Source of the DNA: a virus
Length of the DNA: 64,000 nucleotides
Strand: one strand, 5' to 3'
IMG/VR virus record: IMGVR_UViG_3300033273_000658
Span: 62,001-126,000 of that record
Position 1 is the first letter of the stretch, and each line of letters opens with the position of its first letter. Below are positions 15,565-23,224 of the stretch, piece after piece. Position numbers and translations under genes: made by a program. The notes beneath the pieces are model-generated. The model was given only the letters and a program-made list of their open reading frames with translations, had not been told where the DNA came from and ran no database searches.

Positions 15565-17139
15565 ATGTCAAAACAATATAGTAACGGGTCTTCTCTTAAC
15601 GAGAAGATCCTTAAAGGTATGAACGTTCTTGCAGACAATGTGGGAACAACCCTTGGTCCAAAAGGACGCAATGTTATTCTTTATGATAAGAAACAAAACA
15701 TCCCTGTGATCACAAAAGATGGTGTAACCATCGCAAAGTTTGTGGAACTTGAAGACCCATTTGAAAACGTCGGTGTTCAAATCCTAAAACAAGCAGCAGA
15801 ACAATCTGCAAACAAAGCTGGTGATGGAACCACAACCACCACCGTCTTGACTAGAGGAATCATCAACAAGGCTCAGAAGTATCTGACCTCTGGTGTTTCT
15901 CCTATTGAACTCAAACGTGGTATGGACAAAGCATGTGAAGTTATCTGTGAGAAACTTGCAGAACATGCGAGACCTATCCAAACAGAAGAAGACATCTTTC
16001 ACATCGCAACTATTTCTGCTAACAACGACAAGTCTATTGGAACATTAATCTCCAAGGCTATCGATGCAGCAGGTAAAGATGGGACAGTTCTTGTTGAAGA
16101 AGCTCGCTCTGTTAATACATCACTTGATCTCATCGAAGGATTTCGTTTCGATAGTGGCTACATTTCGCCCACATTTATCACGAACGAACGCGCTGGTACG
16201 GTAGACTACGATAGTCCTCTTCTGCTCGTTACAGATGAAAAAGTTGAGACAATAGAACAAATTTTACCTACTCTAGAACTGGCTGCGAGAGAGTCTCGTC
16301 CTCTCATTATTGTTGCTGGTGAAATGGAAGGTCAAGCGTTGGCTGCTGTGATTGCAAATGCTGTCCGTGGCACAATGAAAGTTGCTGCTGTCAAGGCTCC
16401 GAGATACGGAGAAGAAAGACGTAACATCCTCAAAGACCTTTGTGCCTCTGTTGGTGCGACTTTCGTTACAAGAGAAAACGGATTGACCCTGAAAGAAGTT
16501 AAACTAACACACTTCGGTCAATCAAAAAGAATTACAGTATCAAAAGCTTGGACAACAATCGTAGGAGGTAAAGGTGATGAAGAAGAAATTGAAAAGCGTA
16601 TTGAGGCTGTTAAGGCCCTCATTGCTGAAGAAGAGGATCTCCGAGTCTGTGAGCGTCATCAAGAGCGAATCACTAGATTGGCATCCGGAGTGGCCGTTAT
16701 AAAGGTTGGTGCTGCAACTGAGGTTGAAATGATTGAGAAGAAGCATCGTATTGATGATGCTTTGGAAGCTGTTCGTTCGGCACAAGAAGAAGGTATCGTT
16801 CCTGGTGGCGGTGTTTCATTGCTTAAGTCTGTATCTGATATCCAGATTCAAGCAGATAATGATGAGCAAGCCTTGGGTGCCAAGATTGTTGTTGAAGCAG
16901 TTGAAGAACCTATCCGTCAAATGGCAAAGAATGCTGGTCTGTCACCTGACCTTGTTGTTCAGCAAGTTCGTGAGACAACTAGTTTCAATCATGGTATGAA
17001 TTTCTTGACCGGAGACATAGTTAACCTACTAGATTCAGGTGTTATTGACCCAGTTAAAGTTACAAAGTGCGCGTTGCAAAATGCAGTCTCTGTATCATCA
17101 ACTATTATCACAACTAGCCACGCGATTGTGAACTCCTGA
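15565..17139 (+). CDS. groEL: Chaperonin GroEL (Hsp60)
   Basis: A 524-residue group I chaperonin. It has TLGPKGRNV and GDGTTTTTVL (ATP site), SANNDKSIG, the apical domain with RPLIIVAGEMEGQAL, and GGGVSLL with AGLSPDLVVQQV. The flexible GGM-rich tail of bacterial GroEL is absent; the protein ends HAIVNS. No groES is found in the window, so a host or distant co-chaperonin must serve. It probably folds phage structural proteins. TTGGAGG precedes the start. Confidence 0.97.
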   Translation: MSKQYSNGSSLNEKILKGMNVLADNVGTTLGPKGRNVILYDKKQNIPVITKDGVTIAKFVELEDPFENVGVQILKQAAEQSANKAGDGTTTTTVLTRGIINKAQKYLTSGVSPIELKRGMDKACEVICEKLAEHARPIQTEEDIFHIATISANNDKSIGTLISKAIDAAGKDGTVLVEEARSVNTSLDLIEGFRFDSGYISPTFITNERAGTVDYDSPLLLVTDEKVETIEQILPTLELAARESRPLIIVAGEMEGQALAAVIANAVRGTMKVAAVKAPRYGEERRNILKDLCASVGATFVTRENGLTLKEVKLTHFGQSKRITVSKAWTTIVGGKGDEEEIEKRIEAVKALIAEEEDLRVCERHQERITRLASGVAVIKVGAATEVEMIEKKHRIDDALEAVRSAQEEGIVPGGGVSLLKSVSDIQIQADNDEQALGAKIVVEAVEEPIRQMAKNAGLSPDLVVQQVRETTSFNHGMNFLTGDIVNLLDSGVIDPVKVTKCALQNAVSVSSTIITTSHAIVNS

Positions 17140-17166
17140 AACTAGTTACTAGTGGAGGAATTTACT

Positions 17167-17433
17167 ATGACAAACAGTGACATAACACACTTGACCCAAG
17201 CTATTATGGAGCTGAAAGGTCAGATCGAAAGAATGTCTGAGCGCCAAGAAGAAATGGTTGAAGACGTTAAGAAAATTAAAGAGGCGGTATACAACCCAGA
17301 TGAAGGTTTGTATGCTCGCCTTAGAGCATTAGAACAGTGGCAAGAGAATCAATCAAAGATACAATGGTTTGTGTTGACGAGTATTTTTGGTCTTATCATG
17401 ACAACTGTATATAAAATGATAATTGTTACTTGA
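17167..17433 (+). CDS. Holin-like membrane protein (XhlA type)
   Basis: ATG 17167 after GGAGG. A coiled coil (residues about 8-50, LTQAIMELKGQIERMSERQ) leads to one C-terminal membrane helix (WFVLTSIFGLIMTTVYKMI), the architecture of XhlA-type holin partners. Close to the endolysin (14631), which supports a lysis role. Confidence 0.65.
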   Translation: MTNSDITHLTQAIMELKGQIERMSERQEEMVEDVKKIKEAVYNPDEGLYARLRALEQWQENQSKIQWFVLTSIFGLIMTTVYKMIIVT

Positions 17434-17458
17434 CAAATGCTCTGAAACATGTTATAAT
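17430..17458 (+). promoter_or_regulatory. Sigma-70 promoter
   Basis: TTGACA (17430-17435), 17-base spacer, TATAAT (17453-17458), overlapping the end of the holin-like gene. Confidence 0.85.
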
Positions 17459-17478
17459 TAAATATACTTGGAGGTATT

Positions 17479-17766
17479 ATGAGAGTAAGAATAAGTTATT
17501 CGGTAGAACTAGAAGATGTACCGGGTGAATGTGCACGTATGCTTCATGATTCTTTGGAGCACGTTGAAGAAGTACGCGAAGAAATTGTTGAGCTGGTCAA
17601 ACAACTTGATGATGATAAAGGGCAGGCATGGCTTGTCAAAGATAAAATTGATAGAACTAGACAAAAACTAGCAAAGCTTGATGCTGTCCTATCAGATAAT
17701 GACATGATCTTGGAAGGTTATTTCAAAGCCAAAGAGCCGGAGGTTGAAGATGCTAGCGAAGGGTGA
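17479..17766 (+). CDS. Hypothetical coiled-coil protein
   Basis: TTGGAGG precedes the start. Long acidic helices (HVEEVREEIVELVKQLDDDK, KIDRTRQKLAKLDAVL). The final codons overlap the next gene and carry its ribosome-binding site (GGAGG). Function unknown. Confidence 0.65.
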   Translation: MRVRISYSVELEDVPGECARMLHDSLEHVEEVREEIVELVKQLDDDKGQAWLVKDKIDRTRQKLAKLDAVLSDNDMILEGYFKAKEPEVEDASEG

Positions 17767-17962
17767 TCTCGTACGGGTTCCGGCTAACAGTTGTTTGACA
17801 CAAACTCAGTCGGAGCTTCACTTGATTGATAGATACACGTATCTTGAAAAACCAACACTTGGTATTTTTATTAAGTATGTTGGTAGACAGGCACTGTTGT
17901 TTATTAATGAGAACTACTGGAGAGTAGATACAAAAGATGTTAGATATGTAGGAGCAGCATAA
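17750..17962 (+). CDS. Small KxGDLV-family protein
   Basis: ATG 17750 follows GGAGG by six bases. It starts MLAKGDLVRVPANS and continues GIFIKYVGRQALLFINENYWRV, matching the family strand order. 70 residues. Its stop overlaps the next ATG. Confidence 0.75.
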   Translation: MLAKGDLVRVPANSCLTQTQSELHLIDRYTYLEKPTLGIFIKYVGRQALLFINENYWRVDTKDVRYVGAA

Positions 17963-18255
17963 TGAGCACATTAGTAGAATTAATTGAGATTAAAAAAGAT
18001 ACAAAAGGAAATTACATGTTGAACACCATCTATGTAAATCCGAATCAAATTGTATTCATGCAAGAGAATCGACAAATCAAACAACAACTACAAGAAGGAA
18101 AGATAAGTCTTGGACTAAATCAGAACTTCACACAGTTTACAGACATTAGAATGAACTTCTCTTCTTATGTTTCTAATGTCACAGTGGTTGGAGATCCCGG
18201 TTTGATTGAGACAAAGATACACAAACAAAGTTTTAAACAGTTGCTGAGAGACTAG
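17962..18255 (+). CDS. Hypothetical protein, 97 residues
   Basis: Overlaps the upstream stop (TAATG), with weak AGGAG. Beta-rich: IYVNPNQIVFMQE, then SSYVSNVTVVGDPG. Not recognised. Confidence 0.6.
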   Translation: MSTLVELIEIKKDTKGNYMLNTIYVNPNQIVFMQENRQIKQQLQEGKISLGLNQNFTQFTDIRMNFSSYVSNVTVVGDPGLIETKIHKQSFKQLLRD

Positions 18256-18308
18256 TTCTGTCTAAAACAATTATTTTTCAACTAAAATAATTATAAAACG
18301 GAGGTAAA

Positions 18309-18572
18309 ATGAAAAAATACATAGTTTATGGAAGATCAAGCTGTCCTTATTGTATTAAGGTAGTGAACAAGTTATTGAGAGGTGGTAAGACATTTTATGT
18401 TGAACTGCACGATAGCACACCAGAAAAATTAGAAGAGGTTAAGAAAAGATTTAACCACCCAACAATTCCTGTTGTTACTTTTATAGACGACACAGAGATT
18501 CTTATCGGTGGTTGCGACGATACGATTGACCATCTTAAAAAAGAGAAGTCGAATGACGCTAGTGAGACATAA
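18309..18572 (+). CDS. Glutaredoxin
   Basis: The redox motif CPYC is at residues 12-15 (VYGRSSCPYC). The cis-proline segment TIPVVTFIDD and the glutathione-binding GGCDDT follow, all at glutaredoxin positions. 87 residues. It probably supplies electrons to ribonucleotide reductase (host or elsewhere in the phage). ACGGAGG precedes the start. Confidence 0.9.
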   Translation: MKKYIVYGRSSCPYCIKVVNKLLRGGKTFYVELHDSTPEKLEEVKKRFNHPTIPVVTFIDDTEILIGGCDDTIDHLKKEKSNDASET

Positions 18573-18765
18573 GCAACAAAAGTTCTTTGAGATTCTAGGT
18601 TTTGGAATTGTATTAGAAGACCACGGATACAAAGTCTTAGTAAGGTGGATTAATCCAAAGTCTCATAAACATACTCAACACATAATGACAAAGAACGCAC
18701 TACTCTTTCTTGACCCAAACGAGAAAGATTGTATTAAAGAACCGGAGATAATATGGAAAAATTAG
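18553..18765 (+). CDS. Small KxGDLV-related protein (GFGIV type)
   Basis: ATG 18553 lies inside the glutaredoxin 3' end. FFEILGFGIVLEDHGYKVLVRW and NALLFLDPNEK match the proteins at 24263 and 27130 (GFGIV/GVGIV, V-x-W, F-L-D), a subfamily without the first GDLV strand. Confidence 0.65.
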   Translation: MTLVRHKQQKFFEILGFGIVLEDHGYKVLVRWINPKSHKHTQHIMTKNALLFLDPNEKDCIKEPEIIWKN

Positions 18766-19118
18766 ATGATTTTACAACAATGAAGCCGTGGGGACACGAG
18801 ATTCGTTTTGCACAGAATGATAAATACCTTGGAAAGATCCTTTATATCAAAAAAGGCCACAGGCTTTCAAGACAGTATCATGAGCTAAAAGACGAGACAA
18901 TTTTCGTTCAACATGGCACCCTTATACTAGAGCTAGGTTCACCTGACGTAGGCAGTTTTGAGCGCAAAATTCTTGGATACGGGGAAAGATTTCGTATACT
19001 TCCGGGAGTGATCCATCGTTTTTGTGCCCCTGATGATGCGCCGGTTACACTTATTGAAGTTTCAACACCTGAGATTAATGATGTTGTAAGGCTTGAAGAC
19101 GATTATAAAAGAGCATAG
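18753..19118 (+). CDS. Cupin-fold protein, phosphomannose-isomerase-like
   Basis: A single cupin: KPWGHEIRFA, then IKKGHRLSRQYHELKDETIFV (metal-binding cupin motif 1) and LPGVIHRFCAPDD (motif 2). The KPWG opening and motif spacing are typical of the C-terminal domain of bifunctional mannose-6-phosphate isomerases. With genes at 563 and 57945 it would give isomerase, mutase and nucleotidyltransferase steps. Catalysis is not proven; a sugar-binding cupin is an alternative. Confidence 0.75.
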   Translation: MEKLDDFTTMKPWGHEIRFAQNDKYLGKILYIKKGHRLSRQYHELKDETIFVQHGTLILELGSPDVGSFERKILGYGERFRILPGVIHRFCAPDDAPVTLIEVSTPEINDVVRLEDDYKRA

Positions 19119-19135
19119 TTAGTCTCCGTTTGCTC

Positions 19136-19174
19136 ACCCTTCTCTCTATTTACTGTAGGGGGGAGGGTTTTTTT
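19136..19174 (+). terminator. Hairpin with T-run containing the next gene's ribosome-binding site
   Basis: ACCCTTCTCTC (19136-19146) pairs with GGGGGGAGGGT (19158-19168), with several G-U pairs, followed by seven T ending at the ATG of the serine protease. The GGGGGGAGG 3' arm is also that gene's only ribosome-binding site. A related element precedes the lipoprotein at 45521. Confidence 0.7.
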
Positions 19175-19882
19175 ATGTTATTGAGTTTAATTTTGGCTTG
19201 TACTTTAGGGTACAATTATGACAATGAAGGGGTGTCGTTATCGTTTGAACAGACAGCAGCAACTCATTATTTTTATTATGATAAGGCAGTAGAATCTTCC
19301 GTTAGAATTTTATCTTATTCCGGAGAAGAAGAGACTGGACATGCATCTGGCAACTACTTTAAATTGGGACAACACAGATTTATTATTACAGCAGCTCATG
19401 TTGTCACGGATGGAGACGATCTTTATGTTGAAGACTACAAAGATAAAGTGGAACTTGAGATTGTTGGTATTGATGTAGGAAACGATATTGCATTTGCTAT
19501 ACCAAAAAAGAATTTAAAAAGCGCAAAGCCCGTAAACTATAGAACAAATAAAAAACTAAACATTATAGGAGATACGATGGTATACGCAGGGTACCCTGCT
19601 GACTTAAATAAATCTGTATTTCATGGAACAGTTTCTACAGAAGCTAGATATTCTTTTATAATGCAATCTTTTGCTTTACCAGGAGCTTCTGGTTCTGTTG
19701 TTTTTGATAACAAAGGTTTGGCTGTTGGAGTGCTAAGTGCAATCAAGGTGGGGTACTCCGGAATCAGCCCATGGCCTCAGCTACATGGTTCCCTTGTTTA
19801 TGTTAATCGATTGAATTTTTATGACAAATACATGCTAGAGGAGTTGTTGGTGAAGTGGAAAAAATTAAAGTCGGAACTCTGA
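19175..19882 (+). CDS. Lipoprotein trypsin-like serine protease
   Basis: Start ATG 19175 gives MLLSLILACTLG, a short signal peptide with lipobox LILAC. The catalytic triad is visible: His in ITAAHVVTDG (about residue 73), Asp in DVGNDIAFA (about 107) and Ser in PGASGSVVF (about 172). This is the chymotrypsin/HtrA-like S1 fold without a PDZ domain. It is predicted to be membrane-anchored outside the cytoplasm. A protease acting on host envelope proteins is plausible; the target is unknown. Start sequestered in a hairpin (see 19136). Confidence 0.85.
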   Translation: MLLSLILACTLGYNYDNEGVSLSFEQTAATHYFYYDKAVESSVRILSYSGEEETGHASGNYFKLGQHRFIITAAHVVTDGDDLYVEDYKDKVELEIVGIDVGNDIAFAIPKKNLKSAKPVNYRTNKKLNIIGDTMVYAGYPADLNKSVFHGTVSTEARYSFIMQSFALPGASGSVVFDNKGLAVGVLSAIKVGYSGISPWPQLHGSLVYVNRLNFYDKYMLEELLVKWKKLKSEL

Positions 19883-20067
19883 TAGAAGACATGGGAAAGA
19901 TGGGAATCATTACTAAAGTCATTACTAGTGGAACACTTAAAACAGATAACGAATTGATTAAGTGGAGAAACAATTATGAAATCTTTTATTCTGATGGAAC
20001 GATAGCAATACTTGGTGAAGCTACACTTCACAGACTTATAGAAAAGGGAGATGTTAAGATCTTATGA
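19855..20067 (+). CDS. Small KxGDLV-family protein
   Basis: GTG start inside the protease 3' end. MEKIKVGTLIEDMGKMGIITKV, then FYSDGTIAILGEATLHRL: family pattern K-V-G-x-L-I, G-I-I, D-G. 70 residues. Confidence 0.65.
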   Translation: MEKIKVGTLIEDMGKMGIITKVITSGTLKTDNELIKWRNNYEIFYSDGTIAILGEATLHRLIEKGDVKIL

Positions 20068-20137
20068 CCTACTACTACCCTACTACCCCCCTACCCCCCT
20101 CCCCTACGGGGATGGTACGGGTGTATCCGGGGGTATC
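20068..20137 (+). repeat. C-rich CTACTACCC spacer
   Basis: Runs of CTAC, CCCCCCTA and CCCCTCCCC between the stop at 20067 and the next gene. On the - strand it gives several G-runs separated by short loops. Similar tracts occur at 34608, 37983, 39815 and 41741. Confidence 0.6.
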
Positions 20138-20141
20138 ATGA

Positions 20142-20405
20142 ATGGATTCAATGGATGTAAAATTGCCAACTGAAAAACAAGACTTAATTAGATTATACAT
20201 TTATGTTAACCAAAGAATAAATGAGATCTGGAAAGAGTATGTTGTACACACCAATCTTAAATACGTTTCTGCAACAACAAAGATCTTTGCAATTATTTTT
20301 TGTGAAATGGATTTCTATGAATCTGTTCTAGCTAGAATAAGAGTTCATCTTTCCGAAGATGACATGCAAGAAATGAGAAAGCACGATGCAATTTGGGACT
20401 GGTGA
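20142..20405 (+). CDS. Hypothetical protein, 87 residues
   Basis: Helical soluble protein (LIRLYIYVNQRINEIWKEYV). No good ribosome-binding site upstream, only GGGGGTATC, so the start is uncertain; ATG 20151 is an alternative. Not recognised. Confidence 0.55.
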   Translation: MDSMDVKLPTEKQDLIRLYIYVNQRINEIWKEYVVHTNLKYVSATTKIFAIIFCEMDFYESVLARIRVHLSEDDMQEMRKHDAIWDW

Positions 20406-20580
20406 GCTTGTGTATTTTGAAGACCTTGATGGTCAAATTTACCTGTCTGTTATTCTTGCTGATGGGGTTTCTGGATACGGTGGAGATACGAGAATAATTT
20501 ATGTTATCTACTCAATCGCAAATCGATCCACTTGGTTGGCTTATGAGTCTGAGCTGACTCTAGCCAAAAACTTTACATAA
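20386..20580 (+). CDS. Small KxGDLV-family protein
   Basis: Overlaps the previous 3' end by 20 bases. MQFGTGELVYFEDLDGQIYLSVIL has the G-E-L-V strand and following turn. It ends YESELTLAKNF, like the L-E-x-L ends of the family. Last gene before the first repeat-rich regulatory region. Confidence 0.6.
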   Translation: MQFGTGELVYFEDLDGQIYLSVILADGVSGYGGDTRIIYVIYSIANRSTWLAYESELTLAKNFT

Positions 20581-20592
20581 CTTTTTTTATCT

Positions 20593-20982
20593 AAGTTACA
20601 TAAAATTTTAACAAACTTCATAAAACATGTCAAACTTTTTATGTAACTTTCTTAAAATTGTCTCTTGCAAGAATCATGCCAAAAATGTTTTACATAACTC
20701 AGACACTGAAATCGTGGCTGCAACTACCTTTAAGGTTGTTTTTGGATCATTGCAAGAACCATGCCAAACTTTTTTTACATAACTTTGAACCATTTTAAGC
20801 AAGTTACATAAAATTTTAACAAACTTCATAAAATGACTTGCAAGAATCGTGCCAATTTTTATTTACATAACTCAGGCATCGAAAACAGCTCTACGAGCTT
20901 CCAAAGGCCAGATCGCTTAACTTTACTATGAAGTTACATAAAATTTTAACAAACTTCATAAACTTTAACAAACTTCATAAAA
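20593..20982 (+). repeat. AAGTTACAT...CTTCATAAA direct repeats
   Basis: Three almost identical 32-33 bp direct repeats at 20593-20625, 20801-20833 and 20931-20962, with an extra CTTTAACAAACTTCATAAA at 20963-20982. They alternate with the sigma-54-like units. A related fragment occurs near 42237. Confidence 0.85.
20664..20873 (-). promoter_or_regulatory. Sigma-54-like elements, copies 1-3
   Basis: Copies at 20665-20700, 20750-20784 and 20838-20873. On the - strand each reads TTGGCA(C/T)G-N4-TTGCAA, with GG and GC ten bases apart as in -24/-12 promoters, preceded by AGTTATGTAAA. They point left, antisense to the upstream + strand genes. Confidence 0.7.
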
Positions 20983-20998
20983 AAAGTGAAGAAAAAGT

Positions 20999-21027
20999 TT
21001 GACAAGGTTATTTTGCTGGGTTAATGA
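20999..21027 (+). promoter_or_regulatory. Promoter of the small-gene array
   Basis: GTTTGACA with TTGACA at 20999-21004, 17-base spacer, TAATGA (21022-21027, weak -10). It lies immediately right of the repeats and drives the 21058 operon. The same GTTTGACA after an A-rich stretch occurs at 38735 and 40533. Confidence 0.6.
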
Positions 21028-21057
21028 ATATTCTGCAACACAAAACATGGAGACAAC

Positions 21058-21216
21058 ATGAAAGTTGGTGACTTGGTAAAGAATAAATACAACAACAAAG
21101 TTGGGATAATAATCTCACATAGTGGACGGCCACACCGTATACTTGGTGTAATGTACAGTGTGTGGATAGATGGACTTGATGTGCTATTACACGAATCAGA
21201 CTTGGAGGTATTATGA
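21058..21216 (+). CDS. Small KxGDLV-family protein (array member 1)
   Basis: Preceded by GGAGACAACATG. MKVGDLVKNKYNNKVGIII ... YSVWIDGLDV ... ESDLEVL, 52 residues. It shows the full family plan: opening GDLV strand, G-I-I strand, V-W-x-D-G turn and terminal L-E-V. Its last codons (TTG GAG GTA) supply the ribosome-binding site of the next gene, which starts in the ATGA overlap. Confidence 0.75.
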   Translation: MKVGDLVKNKYNNKVGIIISHSGRPHRILGVMYSVWIDGLDVLLHESDLEVL

Positions 21217-21368
21217 TAGGTAGACTTGTGCGTTGCAAATATACAAATGAAATAGGAATAGTGTTGCGTAGGGAAATAACACGCAGAGGAAACTTTCGCT
21301 ACCATGTGTTTATTGGTGGCCATACAGAAAGTTTTCTTCCACATTTCTTGGAGGTGATAGATGAATAA
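21213..21368 (+). CDS. Small KxGDLV-family protein (array member 2)
   Basis: 51 residues: MIGRLVRCKYTNEIGIVLRR ... YHVFIGGHTESFLPHFLEVIDE. The G-R-L-V variant of the opening strand. Coupled to both neighbours. Confidence 0.75.
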   Translation: MIGRLVRCKYTNEIGIVLRREITRRGNFRYHVFIGGHTESFLPHFLEVIDE

Positions 21369-21531
21369 AGGTGACTTGGTACGGATAAGACATAACGAAC
21401 ATCAAGGGCTATTCATCCTCATGGAAAAATGTTCGGCTGGTAGCCAGTTCGTGAGACTATATTCTTTGAAATACAACCGCGTATGTTTTGATATGATACG
21501 CTCATTAGAGGTGATAAATGCAGAAAGGTGA
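21361..21531 (+). CDS. Small KxGDLV-family protein (array member 3)
   Basis: 56 residues: MNKGDLVRIRHNEHQGLFIL ... FVRLYSLKYNRVCF ... RSLEVINAER. Starts eight bases before the upstream stop. The middle strand is G-L-F-I rather than G-I-V. Confidence 0.75.
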   Translation: MNKGDLVRIRHNEHQGLFILMEKCSAGSQFVRLYSLKYNRVCFDMIRSLEVINAER

Positions 21532-21667
21532 TTTAGTTAGATGTATATACACTGATGAACTATTGGTCATAACTTCGGAAGAAGTTGACGGCTATTTTGA
21601 TGTGTATGCAGTTGGAAATGGAAACATGTGGCTTATGCCCAAAGAACATTTAGAGGTGATAAAATGA
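21518..21667 (+). CDS. Small KxGDLV-family protein (array member 4)
   Basis: 49 residues: MQKGDLVRCIYTDELLVITS ... FDVYAVGNGNMWLMPKEHLEVIK. The ribosome-binding site GAGGTGAT is inside the preceding gene's L-E-V-I codons. Confidence 0.75.
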   Translation: MQKGDLVRCIYTDELLVITSEEVDGYFDVYAVGNGNMWLMPKEHLEVIK

Positions 21668-21849
21668 AAGTAGGTGATTTAAGAGTATTTAAGCCTTGTA
21701 GTTTCTATGCAAACAACATGTTTGTTGTCACACAAGTAGACGATATGGACTGCTCAATAACAATAAGAATAATAAAGACAGGAGAAGTGGAATGTTGGGA
21801 TCGAATAATACTTCTTCACGACAGTAAATCCGTATCGGTCAAAAAATAA
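21664..21849 (+). CDS. Small KxGDLV-family protein (array member 5)
   Basis: Start at the ATGA overlap (21664). MKVGDLRVFKPCSFYANNMFVVTQ ... ITIRIIKTGEVECWDRIILL, 61 residues. Ends the first array operon; a promoter cassette follows. Confidence 0.75.
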   Translation: MKVGDLRVFKPCSFYANNMFVVTQVDDMDCSITIRIIKTGEVECWDRIILLHDSKSVSVKK

Positions 21850-21858
21850 ACTTTTTTC

Positions 21859-21887
21859 TTGACAAAATAATTGCAACACATTAAGCT
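21859..21887 (+). promoter_or_regulatory. Cassette promoter (TTTTTTCTTGACA class)
   Basis: TTTTTTC-TTGACA (21859-21864), 17 bases, TAAGCT (21882-21887) with TATAAT directly downstream. First of about 12 near-identical cassettes to 37.3 kb, followed by the conserved GGAGACAA leader before the ATG. Confidence 0.75.
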
Positions 21888-21916
21888 ATAATTGCCAATC
21901 AAAACATGGAGACAAA

Positions 21917-22660
21917 ATGAACATAGAAAAAACAAAAGAGATTCTGCTAGGAAGAATAAACAAACTGACAGAAGAAGAAAGAGAGTGGATGTACGAAAAC
22001 AATAGAGCATGGTATAACAAATACCTTTTTGATAGTCCGTACCAAAAAGAAGAATACTCCAACTTACAATGGGAAGCTATGTGGCTATGGTCATCCTTTG
22101 GCCAAGACTACCTTCGCAATAAGTCTTTGGCAAAGAAATTTCTATCTTCGGAGAAGAAGATGAATCAAGTCATGGATATGATGCAAGACCGCAAGAAGTG
22201 GTATAATACTCGTGTCGATGAAATAAAGCAGCTACATGCGACTGGTAAGCTCACACAAGAGATTATGGCTTTCTTCATAAGCATGTTTCGCAAAGAAAAC
22301 TTCAATGTCTTTGAGAGCTATGTTAAAGACCCAATCTTTGACACTGGTGCAATTGTGCAGTTTCGCTCCAACATTGGTGTAGACGCAGTTCTTCAAGAAC
22401 ATAAGTATAGTGGTGGCACACAGTATTACGGAGCGAATCATAGTACAATGCGAGAACTTAAGCAAAAGACCATGATGGTGCTGGGTGAAAGTCCACCGTT
22501 GGGCGGCAAGATTTATGCTAGTGCCTATTCTCATAAAGAGAAACAAGGTGGTTCACGCTTGTATCGTGTTCTTCCTATCGGAGACACAAAAGTGTATATT
22601 GTTGTGGAGAAGTTCCTTAAGAAGTGTAGAACAAAGGCAGTGAAAGATGCAAAGAAGTGA
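21917..22660 (+). CDS. Hypothetical protein, 247 residues
   Basis: Preceded by the conserved TGGAGACAAA leader. Highly charged helical N-terminal half, rich in Trp (EWMYENNRAWYNKYL, QWEAMWLWSSFGQDYL), then a beta-rich C-terminal half (GGKIYASAYSHKEKQGGS, TKVYIVVEKFLKK). No motif recognised. It is the largest unknown among the small array genes. Confidence 0.75.
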   Translation: MNIEKTKEILLGRINKLTEEEREWMYENNRAWYNKYLFDSPYQKEEYSNLQWEAMWLWSSFGQDYLRNKSLAKKFLSSEKKMNQVMDMMQDRKKWYNTRVDEIKQLHATGKLTQEIMAFFISMFRKENFNVFESYVKDPIFDTGAIVQFRSNIGVDAVLQEHKYSGGTQYYGANHSTMRELKQKTMMVLGESPPLGGKIYASAYSHKEKQGGSRLYRVLPIGDTKVYIVVEKFLKKCRTKAVKDAKK

Positions 22661-22841
22661 TTTCAAGAAAGGCGATCTGTTCAGATACAATAAAGGTATG
22701 TCTATCCATGATGACGTTCATGGGCTTATAGGCATTGTGCTTGCTCCAATCAATCAGTTTGGACAATACAAAGTGCAAGTAGCGCACAAAACATTGTGGG
22801 TTCCTTTTTGTTCCTTGGAGGTGTTAGATGAAGAAAGGTGA
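22647..22841 (+). CDS. Small KxGDLV-family protein
   Basis: 64 residues: MQRSDFKKGDLFRYNKGMS ... LIGIVLAPINQFGQYKVQVAHKTLWVPFCSLEVLDEER. The start lies inside the upstream 3' end. Confidence 0.75.
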   Translation: MQRSDFKKGDLFRYNKGMSIHDDVHGLIGIVLAPINQFGQYKVQVAHKTLWVPFCSLEVLDEER

Positions 22842-22992
22842 TGTGGTAATACCAGTCAGTAAAGATTTAGATAAGACACCTATGATCTACATGGGAATAG
22901 GTTTGTGGACTGGGTGGATACGCGTGTATTGTCCAGCAGATGGACAGATAATACAGGTTAGAAAAACATTCGTACAAAAGGTGGAAGTATGA
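22828..22992 (+). CDS. Small KxGDLV-family protein
   Basis: 54 residues: MKKGDVVIPVSKDLDKTPMI ... WIRVYCPADGQIIQVRKTFVQKVEV. Middle strand GIGLW replaces GIV. Ribosome-binding site GAGGTGTT from the previous gene's L-E-V codons. Confidence 0.7.
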   Translation: MKKGDVVIPVSKDLDKTPMIYMGIGLWTGWIRVYCPADGQIIQVRKTFVQKVEV

Positions 22993-23156
22993 AAGTAGGT
23001 GATCTGGTACAGATGAAAGACACACGCTACCACAAAGAGATAGGTGTGGTCATAAAAACTTTTTTCCATGGCGATTGGCGAATAGAGGTTCATTGGGCTG
23101 ATGGTCGTGTGTTGTGGGAATCAAAGCTGGACTTAATACCTGTTGAAAAAACTTAG
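22989..23156 (+). CDS. Small KxGDLV-family protein
   Basis: 55 residues: MKVGDLVQMKDTRYHKEIGVVIK ... WRIEVHWADGRVLWESKLDLIPVEKT, a very typical member with the V-H-W-A-D-G turn. Last gene before the 23166 promoter. Confidence 0.75.
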   Translation: MKVGDLVQMKDTRYHKEIGVVIKTFFHGDWRIEVHWADGRVLWESKLDLIPVEKT

Positions 23157-23165
23157 AATTTTTTC

Positions 23166-23194
23166 TTGACAAGATTTGCTCAATCAGATAAGGT
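23166..23194 (+). promoter_or_regulatory. Cassette promoter
   Basis: TTGACA (23166-23171), 17 bases, TAAGGT (23189-23194) then TATAAATA. Spacer differs from the other cassettes. Confidence 0.7.
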
Positions 23195-23224
23195 ATAAAT
23201 ATAACATCAAAACATGGAGGCAAC

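Larger units (their letters stand above)
20581..21057. other. Non-coding regulatory region A (477 bp)
   Basis: No credible gene. It holds three copies of the 36-bp sigma-54-like unit, three copies of AAGTTACATAAAATTTTAAC followed by AAACTTCATAAA (20593, 20801, 20931; the last with an extra half-copy at 20963), and a + strand promoter at the right end. The leftmost 80 bases are AT-rich. Confidence 0.8.

Noticed and set aside
23190-23205. TATAAATA as a T4-type late promoter (also near 57912)
   Set aside because: Both fall inside ordinary TTGACA promoters and the motif is not found before the structural-type genes.
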